DNA of 64,000 nt from Myxococcus landrumus (lineage in GTDB: Bacteria; Myxococcota; Myxococcia; Myxococcales; Myxococcaceae): NCBI RefSeq assembly GCF_017301635.1, contig NZ_CP071091.1, positions 7,680,501-7,744,500 on the forward strand, given 5' to 3'. The notes beneath the pieces are model-generated. The model searched no databases, was not told where the DNA came from, and worked only from the letters and a program-made list of their open reading frames with translations. Of the stretch, positions 41,331 through 47,857 are shown piece by piece. Within the stretch, counting starts at the first letter, position 1. Each line of letters begins with the position of its first letter. The position numbers and the translations under genes are program-made.

Positions 41331-42722
41331 ATGCGCACCTACTCCGGCTGTCTCCTGCTCCTGGGGCTCGTCGCCTGTACCACCGCGAACACGGGCGTGA
41401 GAGACCGCGTGGAACAGGCACGCGCCGCGGAGCCGCTGCCCTTCATCCAGGACGACTACGCGCGTGCGCTCGCGGAAGCGAAGGCGAGGGGCGTGCCCCT
41501 CTTCGTCCTCGCCACGACGGGCTGGTGCATCTCGTGCCGCTCGATGAAGGCCCATGTCCTGTCATCCCCATCCTTGGGGCGCCACGCCGACCGCTTCGTC
41601 TGGCTGGAGGTCAGCACGGACTCGAGCCAGAACGTGGCCTTCCAGCAGAAGTACCCCATCGAGTCCTACCCCAAGCTGTTCATCCTCGACCCCCGCGAAG
41701 AGAAGGCACTCCTTCGCTTCAACGACACCCTGACGGTCGCCGAGCTCGAGCAGCTCCTCGAGGACGGCGAGCGCGCCTACAAGGGAGGCGCCAAGGGAGT
41801 GGAGGCGCTCCTGGTGCAAGCAGATGCGCTGTTCGCCCAGGGCCGCGTGGTCGAGGCCTCCAAGGTGTTGACCGAGGTGCTGGCCACGGCTCCCGCGGAC
41901 TGGTCCCGCCGAGGACGCGTGGCGCTGGCGCTCGTGGAGTCGTTCTACGAAACGTACGAGTTGCGCGGGCTCGAGGACTGCGCGACGAAGGCGCTGGAGC
42001 TTCTTCCGGGCGCATCCCGCTCGCTGGCGTGGAGCCATGTCGCGCGGCGCGGACTGGCCTGCGCGCAGTCGATACTCCCGAAGGAGCTGGAGCCAAAGCG
42101 AGCGGAGTTCCTGCAGAACGCATTGGAGGAGAAGGTCGCCGAGGCCATGGGCCCGCCCTCCATCGACATGTCCGTGGATGACCGCTCCTGGCTGTACAGC
42201 GGCCGGGTTTGGATGCGTCAGATGGCCAAGGACGAGGCCGGGGAAAAGGCGCTCGCCGAGGAGTGGCTGACGTTCCTGGAGACGGAGGCCGCGAAGGCAC
42301 CCACGCCCTGGGCTCGCGCCATCCTCGACCCGCACCGCGCGGATGCGGCGCTCCAGCTGAAGACACCCGAGCGAGCCATTCCCGCGTTGGAGCAGAGCGA
42401 GAAGGAGTTCCCCCAGGATTATGTCGTGCCCCTGCGGCTCTCCCAGCTGTACCAGGCACAGGGACGGATGGAGGACGCACTCGCCGCGACGGACCGCGCG
42501 CTGGTGGACGCGCAGGGTCCACGCCGGGTCAGTGTGATGGGCATCCGGGCCCTCATCCTCAAGGAGCGCAAGGACACCGCCATCGCCGCGAAGGCGCTGC
42601 GGGACGCCATCGCCTACTCGGAGTCCTTGCCCGAGGTGCAGCGGTCCATGTGCTCTGTCTCGCGCCTGAAGCGAGAGCTCGCCCAGCTCGAGGCGCCACC
42701 CCAGGTCACGCCGCCGAAGTAA
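41331..42722 (+). CDS. Thioredoxin-fold TPR lipoprotein 1
   Basis: A 463-residue envelope protein. The signal SGCLLLLGLVAC ends in a lipobox Cys at about residue 13. A thioredoxin-like domain follows (about residues 40-155), with active-site CxxC in WCISCRSMK. SYPKLFILDP supplies the conserved cis-Pro region, TVAELEQLLEDGERAYKGG closes the domain. The rest is TPR-like helical repeats (for example YVVPLRLSQLYQAQGRMEDALAATDRAL). It may act in periplasmic thiol exchange or protein folding while the TPR part binds partners. It is a close paralogue of the gene immediately downstream, which differs at the redox site (CHTC, preceded by WAPW). A tandem duplication is likely; the two copies have diverged over most of their length. 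Confidence 0.85.
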   Translation: MRTYSGCLLLLGLVACTTANTGVRDRVEQARAAEPLPFIQDDYARALAEAKARGVPLFVLATTGWCISCRSMKAHVLSSPSLGRHADRFVWLEVSTDSSQNVAFQQKYPIESYPKLFILDPREEKALLRFNDTLTVAELEQLLEDGERAYKGGAKGVEALLVQADALFAQGRVVEASKVLTEVLATAPADWSRRGRVALALVESFYETYELRGLEDCATKALELLPGASRSLAWSHVARRGLACAQSILPKELEPKRAEFLQNALEEKVAEAMGPPSIDMSVDDRSWLYSGRVWMRQMAKDEAGEKALAEEWLTFLETEAAKAPTPWARAILDPHRADAALQLKTPERAIPALEQSEKEFPQDYVVPLRLSQLYQAQGRMEDALAATDRALVDAQGPRRVSVMGIRALILKERKDTAIAAKALRDAIAYSESLPEVQRSMCSVSRLKRELAQLEAPPQVTPPK

Positions 42723-42841
42723 TCCCTTCCGCGCGGTGGGTGTCTCTGTGTGTGTGGGCACCCGCAAGGGAGGAGCGGCGGGCGGGGGCCTGGTTGCTTG
42801 CGTGGTGGATGTCACCGAGGGACAGCGGCATGGGGGCGCGG

Positions 42842-42847
42842 TAGGGT
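42842..42847 (+). promoter_or_regulatory. Candidate -10 element, thioredoxin lipoprotein 2
   Basis: TAGGGT ends 7 bases before ATG 42855; see the matching element at 41318. Confidence 0.4.
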
Positions 42848-42854
42848 GCGCGCC

Positions 42855-44234
42855 ATGCGCTATCTAGCCGCCTGCCTGCTGCTCTCGGGGCTCGTCGCCT
42901 GCACCGCCGCGAACACGAACACTCCCGTGTCCGCGGACGCGACGCATGCCGGTGCCCCGCTGCCGTTCATCGATGACGACTACACGCGCGCCCTCGCGGA
43001 AGCGAAGGCGAAGGGCGTCCCGCTCTTCGTCGACGTCTGGGCGCCGTGGTGCCACACGTGTCGCTCGATGAAGGCGTATGTCCTGACGGACAAGTCCCTG
43101 GCCGCGCATGCGGACCGCTTCGTCTGGCTGCAGGTGAACACGGACCTGACGCAGAACGCGGCGTTCCAGGAGAAGTTCCCCATCGAGTTCTGGCCGACGC
43201 TGTTCATCATCGACCCGCGCGCGGAGAAGCCGCTGTTGCGCTTCGCGGGCAGCGCCACGGTGGACCAGTTGGTGAAGCTCTTCGAGGACGGCGAGCGCGC
43301 CTACAAGGGTGGCGTCACGGGCGCGGAGGCGCTCCTGGCGCGCGGTGACGCGTTGTCCGGAGAGGGCCGCTCGGCCGAGGCCTCGGAGGCGCTGACGGAG
43401 GCGCTGGCGGAGGCTCCCGCCGACTGGTCCCGCCGGGGCCGCGCGCTGGAGTCGCTGCTGATGGTGCTCTACTCGACGTTCGACGAGGCCAAGGCGAAGG
43501 AGTGCGCGACGAAGGCGCTGGAGTTGCTGCCGAGCACGCCTCGCTCGCTGTCGTGGGCGAACAGCGCGGCGACGGGCCTGATGTGCGCGCTGATGGTTCC
43601 GGATGGCGCCGAGGGTGTCACGGAGCTGCGCGCCGCGCTCGAGGCCAAGGTGGTGGAGGCCATGGGCCCTCCCGCCATCCAGATGGCCGGTGATGACGTG
43701 TCGGGCCTGTATGACGCGCGGGTGACGGCGCGCAAGGCCGCCAAGGACGAGGCCGGCATGAAGGTGCTCGCCGAGCAGTGGCTGACGTACCTGGAGGGCG
43801 AGGCCGCGAAGGCGCCCAACGCCGACGCGCGCTCCGTGTTCGACTCGCACCGCCTCTCGGCCGCGATGAGGCTGGGCCAGTTGGAGCGTGTCATCCCCGC
43901 GCTGCAGCAGAGCGAGAAGGACCTTCCGAAGGACTACAACCCGCCCGCGCGCCTGTCCTCCGTGTACAAGAACCTGGGCCGCCTGGATGAGGCGCTCGCC
44001 GCGAGCGACCGCGCCCTGGCGCTCGTGCAGGGTGCCCGCCGGCTCTCCGTGCTGTCCACCCGCGTGGACATCCTCGTCGCGCGCAAGGACTCCGCCACGG
44101 CCACGAAGACGCTGGAGGACGCCATCACCTACGCGAAGACGCTGCCCGCCTCCCAGGTGTCGCCTCGTCAGGTGAAGAGCCTGGAGAAGAAGCTCACCGA
44201 GCTCCAGGCGACGGCCCAGCCCTCGCCGAAGTAG
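42855..44234 (+). CDS. Thioredoxin-fold TPR lipoprotein 2
   Basis: Second copy of the tandem pair, 459 residues. The signal AACLLLSGLVAC has a lipobox Cys at about residue 13. The thioredoxin site is the more classical DVWAPWCHTCRSMK, and WPTLFIIDP gives the cis-Pro strand. TPR-like repeats follow, including YNPPARLSSVYKNLGRLDEALAASDRAL. Compared with copy 1 the whole layout aligns without large gaps, but copy 1 has ATTGWCISC where this has VWAPWCHTC, so their redox potentials may differ. It is convergent with the metallophosphoesterase gene, 9 bases apart, with a very strong hairpin just past the stop. Likely periplasmic or outer-membrane anchored; its partner is unknown. Confidence 0.86.
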   Translation: MRYLAACLLLSGLVACTAANTNTPVSADATHAGAPLPFIDDDYTRALAEAKAKGVPLFVDVWAPWCHTCRSMKAYVLTDKSLAAHADRFVWLQVNTDLTQNAAFQEKFPIEFWPTLFIIDPRAEKPLLRFAGSATVDQLVKLFEDGERAYKGGVTGAEALLARGDALSGEGRSAEASEALTEALAEAPADWSRRGRALESLLMVLYSTFDEAKAKECATKALELLPSTPRSLSWANSAATGLMCALMVPDGAEGVTELRAALEAKVVEAMGPPAIQMAGDDVSGLYDARVTARKAAKDEAGMKVLAEQWLTYLEGEAAKAPNADARSVFDSHRLSAAMRLGQLERVIPALQQSEKDLPKDYNPPARLSSVYKNLGRLDEALAASDRALALVQGARRLSVLSTRVDILVARKDSATATKTLEDAITYAKTLPASQVSPRQVKSLEKKLTELQATAQPSPK

Positions 44235-44243
44235 CGAGGGACG

Positions 44244-45419
44244 TCAGCGCGCCGCCGCATGCGCGGCGGCGCGCGCGTCCAGGTCGAACAGCTCGTAGTC
44301 CTCGACGGGGCAGTGGCTCATGCCTCCGTCGACGAAGACGAGCACCGCCTCCGCCGCGCTCGTGGGCGGAGGCGCTCCGTGCGCGCAAGTCACTCGCGCT
44401 CCGTCCGTCACGAGATGGCGCACCACGCCGTCGCGAGGCGAGCCCGAGGTGACGCCCATCAGCTCGCGGATGCGCTTGTCGCGCGTGTGCCCCAACACTT
44501 GCGTGAGCCCCGAGGGAAGCCGCCGGGGGTCGAAGCGCCGCCGGGGTGTCTGGCGCGTGCGCTCGGCGTCCTCCGGCTTCAGGCTGGGGCGATGGTAGAA
44601 GATGCCGGTGCCCTCGCCGTGCGCGGCATCGCCCGGCTGGTGCAGGCCGGGTATCTCCAGCCGTCCGTCCGTCCATCCGGCCACGCGCTCGTCGACGGTG
44701 GTGTTGAGTGTCTGGGCCACCGCGTGTGCATCCGCGTGGTGCTCACGGGCAAGTCCCATCACCTCCAGGTCCTCGACGGTGACGCCCGCGTGGAGCACCA
44801 GCAGGCCCGGGCCCGCGACGTGCGCGGTGCGGAAGCGGCGCACGCGCAAGAGGTGCTCCACCCAGTCGCGCTGGACCTGACGGAAGTTGCCGAAGTCTCG
44901 TGCCACGAGCTCCGCCGTGGGCACCTGGGGCCAGCGCTCCAGGAAGGCCCGCTCACCGGCTTCGTCCGTGACGCCGTGTTGATAGACGCGGTCCGCCTCC
45001 GCCTGGGCCGTGGCGAAGCGGGCATCATCGAAGCCGGCCAACTCGCCCACGCGCGCCAGGTCGTGGTTGCCCAGCAGCATGATGACCTGGTCGGCCGGCT
45101 GCGAGGCGAACCAGGCCACCAGCGCCAGCGCGCTCTCGGCCGCGGCGTCGCGCTCGGCGGGAGGTCCCCAGTCGAAGTGGTCGCCCACCGAGATGAGCTG
45201 CACGTCGGGCGTCAATCCACCGTCCTCGCCCAGGAGGCCCTGGTGCTCCAGGATGCGCAGGACCTTGTCGAACGGCGCCTGCGGGTCCCCCAGGACCAGC
45301 CGCCGTCGGCGAGGGACACCGTCAGGAGGCGTGGAGCGGGGCCCGGACTCCACCGCGTGCCGCGCACGGGTGAGGGCGGCCTGGATGCGGGCGTCTCGAG
45401 GTGTGTTCACTCCGCCCAT
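44244..45419 (-). CDS. Calcineurin-like metallophosphoesterase
   Basis: A 391-residue phosphoesterase of the PPP/calcineurin-like superfamily. The di-metal motifs are present in order: VLGDPQAP (GDxxx), VGDHFDWGP (GDxxDxG), LLGNHDLA (GNHD), VLHAGVT and VLGHTRDKR (late His). The insertion of about 150 residues between GNHD and the later His motifs is longer than in simple serine/threonine phosphatases. The substrate may be a protein or a small phosphoester such as a dinucleotide; nothing decides. ATG 45419 was chosen; GTG 45428 is also possible. It is convergent with the thioredoxin lipoprotein gene and lies just 36 bases past the stop of the LuxR-type gene on the same strand, so the two may be co-transcribed. 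Confidence 0.85.
   Translation of the reverse strand: MGGVNTPRDARIQAALTRARHAVESGPRSTPPDGVPRRRRLVLGDPQAPFDKVLRILEHQGLLGEDGGLTPDVQLISVGDHFDWGPPAERDAAAESALALVAWFASQPADQVIMLLGNHDLARVGELAGFDDARFATAQAEADRVYQHGVTDEAGERAFLERWPQVPTAELVARDFGNFRQVQRDWVEHLLRVRRFRTAHVAGPGLLVLHAGVTVEDLEVMGLAREHHADAHAVAQTLNTTVDERVAGWTDGRLEIPGLHQPGDAAHGEGTGIFYHRPSLKPEDAERTRQTPRRRFDPRRLPSGLTQVLGHTRDKRIRELMGVTSGSPRDGVVRHLVTDGARVTCAHGAPPPTSAAEAVLVFVDGGMSHCPVEDYELFDLDARAAAHAAAR
44247..44274. terminator. Perfect 12-base-stem hairpin
   Basis: GCGCGCCGCCGC, loop ATGC, GCGGCGGCGCGC, all G and C in the stem. It lies inside the last codons of the metallophosphoesterase gene (an alanine-rich tail) and 13 bases past the stop of the convergent thioredoxin lipoprotein gene, so it can terminate that gene. 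Confidence 0.6.
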
Positions 45420-45455
45420 TCTAGGCACGCCCCCCGCGGACGTGGGGCGCGGGTC

Positions 45456-46706
45456 TCAGGACGTCTGGAAGAAGCGCGCGATGAGCGCGGAGCGGCTCTC
45501 CACGTGCGCCTTGGCGAGCAGGTGCGTGACGTGGACCTCGACGGTGCGCTCGGCGCAGCCCAGCCTGCCGGCGATGGACTTGTTCGTCTCGCCCTGGACG
45601 ATGTGCGTGAGGACCTCCGACTCGCGCGCCGTGAGCGACCAGCGGGCGGCCAGGGCCTGCACTCTCGCGGCGGCGCTGGAGGCCGTGCCCGAGTCGATGG
45701 CCAGATAGTGCGAGGGCAACCCCGGCGTGCGCAGCGGCGTGAGCGTCAGCGGCCCCGAGCAGGGAATGCCCTGGGCACCTCGCCGCAGTTGCTCCATCAG
45801 CTCCGGCTCGCCCCGCTCCAACCAGACGCGGCCCGCGCTGTTGGCGTGCACCACCCGCCCGCTGCCACTGACGACCCAGGCCGCGCGGCCCAGCGCCTCC
45901 ATGGCCACCTCCAGCGCGGTGGACATCAGCCCCGACTCGCGCAGCCGCGTCTCCATCGTCAGCCGCCGCTGCAACGTGGGCGTCAACGCCTGGAGCACGC
46001 GCTGCTCGCGCTCGGTGAAGGGCTCCTCGCGCATCAATCCCAACCAACCCAGGAGCGCGGGCCCTTCGCACACCAGCGTGCGCAGGAAAGCCATCCGCTC
46101 CATGCCGAGCTGCCGGAACACCGCGCCGGAGCGGACATTGACTCGCTCGCGCTGTGATTCCAGCTCACCCTCGGTCAATCCCAGACGCCGGCCGACTTCG
46201 TATGCGGGCAGGTCATGCAAGGGCATCTGCCGCGCTTCCGACTCCTGGAGTGAGCGGAAATGCAGCGCCCGGTTGCGCTGCGCCGGCGCCGGACGTGCGG
46301 GGTCATACCATCCCCAAAGACTCTCCCGGTCCGAGAGGAAGTTCTCCAAAGCCTCGAAGACGCCTCCTGGCTGCTGGGGGAAGCCCGAGCTGTGGGAGTA
46401 ACTGATGTGATAGCGGTCAGGCCCCACGTCGACGCCGTAGGCCACCGCGCGCTCCGCCTTCAGCGACTCGCGCAGGGCCCCCAGCACCGTGGGCAGGGAT
46501 TCTGAACCCGGCTCTGCTTCGACGAGCAGGGCTTCCAGATCCGCCAGGATACGCTGTTCCTCGGAATTCAAACGAATCAAGATATCCTGAGTATACGATG
46601 GCAATGCGTGGCTCCCACTATTCCGCCATGAGGTGGAGTCTGGATTTGTTAAGCATTTGTCTGTGACATGCCCTGGGGGTCGGGTTGTCTGGGTGTATTT
46701 CGACAT
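45456..46706 (-). CDS. LuxR-type response regulator/transcription factor
   Basis: A 416-residue regulator with a C-terminal LuxR helix-turn-helix: WSLTARESEVLTHIVQGETN followed by SIAGRLGCAERTVEVHVTHL, the expected GerE-type four helices. The preceding 340 residues have the look of two PAS/GAF-like sensor regions (for example AWVVSGSGRVVHANSAG) and lack a phosphoacceptor receiver domain, so activation is probably by ligand or protein contact. ATG 46706 was picked because upstream codons look like antisense or leader; shorter starts cannot be excluded. It lies next to the metallophosphoesterase gene downstream (36 bases) and is divergent from the Ser-rich lipoprotein at 47078 across a 371-base gap. 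Confidence 0.85.
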   Translation of the reverse strand: MSKYTQTTRPPGHVTDKCLTNPDSTSWRNSGSHALPSYTQDILIRLNSEEQRILADLEALLVEAEPGSESLPTVLGALRESLKAERAVAYGVDVGPDRYHISYSHSSGFPQQPGGVFEALENFLSDRESLWGWYDPARPAPAQRNRALHFRSLQESEARQMPLHDLPAYEVGRRLGLTEGELESQRERVNVRSGAVFRQLGMERMAFLRTLVCEGPALLGWLGLMREEPFTEREQRVLQALTPTLQRRLTMETRLRESGLMSTALEVAMEALGRAAWVVSGSGRVVHANSAGRVWLERGEPELMEQLRRGAQGIPCSGPLTLTPLRTPGLPSHYLAIDSGTASSAAARVQALAARWSLTARESEVLTHIVQGETNKSIAGRLGCAERTVEVHVTHLLAKAHVESRSALIARFFQTS

Positions 46707-47077
46707 CAGGGGTTCCCCGGATGGAATTTGGCATGTGGCCGGCGCGACAATGAAGAGCAGGCCCACCGGGGGGGAGGGCCTTTCGCGGTAGGTTGCAAGT
46801 GAGCGCGCGCCGGGGTCGAAAGTCGATGCCCGGCGCGTTGCCCTTCCTCTCCGCACGCGTGTCCTACCCTGGGCGGCGCGAAGCCCGTGACGCACTTGCT
46901 GGGCCGTCCGCTTCGCGCCTGACCGGGGTGCCTGGTCGCAAGCCCGCGTAACTCCTCTGTCCGGTTCTCGGCACGTCGCTGGCTAACAAGTCCGTGAAAA
47001 TGTATTCGTGCCGTGTGGGTGGACCGTGTCTGCCATTCGCTCGCGCGAACGAATGCTCATTCAGGAGGGTGTTTGGG
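46707..47077. other. 371-base divergent gap with a hairpin
   Basis: No gene is visible. It holds a 9-base perfect stem, CGCGCCGGG (46806-46814) with CCCGGCGCG (46829-46837), around a 14-base loop that itself contains TCGA-AAG-TCGA, and the palindrome at 47035-47054 annotated separately. Promoters of the LuxR gene and the lipoprotein gene must lie here; I could not assign -10/-35 boxes. Confidence 0.5.
47035..47054. promoter_or_regulatory. Near-perfect 20-base palindrome
   Basis: ATTCGCTCGCGCGAACGAAT is symmetric at all but one base pair (18 of 20 positions). It ends 23 bases before ATG 47078 and just before the ribosome site, a position where binding would block the lipoprotein gene. It is a strong operator candidate. 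Confidence 0.55.
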
Positions 47078-47857
47078 ATGACAACAAAAAGCACGACGGG
47101 GTTGGCGCTGGTGATGGCCGTGGTGGTGGGGGTGACGGGGTGCGCGACGCCCAACGCGGCGGGGGGCGGGGACGTGAGTGCTTCGAACGGGTCCTCGGAC
47201 GGCTCGGGAGACTCGTCGAAGGGTTCGGGGGATTCGTCGAAGGGGTCGGGAGAGTCGTCCAATGCGTCCGAGGGGACGGGGAACAGCTCGGGTGAAGGGG
47301 GCTCCAGCGAGTCGAGGAGCAGCGGTGAGGAGGGCTCCAGCAAGTCGAAGAGCAGCGGTGAGGAGGGGACGGACTCGCGCTCGGAGTCGAGCAACAGCGA
47401 GAAGAACGACGGGCGGGTGCTGTCGGCGACGACGGTGGTGGCGACGGTGATTGGGTTGGGGGTGGTCATCTGGCGCGTCGCGGTATCGGCGGAGCGGCGC
47501 CGTCAGCGGCGGGAGGCGAACCCGGAGGAGGTGGGTCGCGCGGCGCAGGTGTACTTGCGCTCGAGGACGCACCAGCTGCGGGAGGACCTGGCGCTGGGCG
47601 CGGGGCCGACGGTGGAGGACCTGGCGGCGGCGGCGAACATCCGACGGGAGAACCTGGGCACCTTCGGCAGGCTTTTGCGCGCCAACCGGGGCGAGCTGTT
47701 GGCGATGGCGGACACGCGCACCCTGACGCCCGAGCGGGCGCTGGCCTGGTTGGAGCGGGTGGGCGAGCTGGCGCGCACGGACCCGAAGTTGGATGAGGAC
47801 CGTCTGGCATTCCTCGCGGCACAAGGTGAGGAGGTGACGGCCGAGGTGGCGCGGTGA
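47078..47857 (+). CDS. Ser/Gly-rich lipoprotein with one membrane segment
   Basis: A 259-residue protein of unknown function. The signal LALVMAVVVGVTGC ends in a lipobox. A 75-residue low-complexity linker of Ser, Gly, Glu and Lys comes next, built from internal repeats (GSGDSSK three times, then two 11-residue GSS-x-S-x-SSGEE units). A hydrophobic segment TTVVATVIGLGVVIW follows, then a helical, charged C-terminal domain (for example LGAGPTVEDLAAAANIRREN). The lipid anchor plus internal transmembrane segment would bridge the envelope. ATG 47078 has AGGAGG 9 bases upstream. The stop overlaps the DUF4105 gene (GTGA), so both are co-translated and may form a complex. The upstream palindrome suggests repression. 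Confidence 0.75.
   Translation: MTTKSTTGLALVMAVVVGVTGCATPNAAGGGDVSASNGSSDGSGDSSKGSGDSSKGSGESSNASEGTGNSSGEGGSSESRSSGEEGSSKSKSSGEEGTDSRSESSNSEKNDGRVLSATTVVATVIGLGVVIWRVAVSAERRRQRREANPEEVGRAAQVYLRSRTHQLREDLALGAGPTVEDLAAAANIRRENLGTFGRLLRANRGELLAMADTRTLTPERALAWLERVGELARTDPKLDEDRLAFLAAQGEEVTAEVAR
47201..47263 (+). repeat. Three 21-base tandem repeats
   Basis: Units at 47201-47221, 47222-47242 and 47243-47263 encode GSGDSSK, GSGDSSK and GSGESSN in the lipoprotein linker. They differ by a few silent and conservative changes. Confidence 0.7.
47300..47365 (+). repeat. Two 33-base tandem repeats
   Basis: Units at 47300-47332 and 47333-47365 differ at two positions and encode GSSESRSSGEE and GSSKSKSSGEE in the same linker. 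Confidence 0.75.

Noticed and set aside
44259..46157. A 632-residue open frame on the plus strand
   Set aside because: It is antisense to the metallophosphoesterase and the LuxR-type regulator, both of which carry clear motifs.
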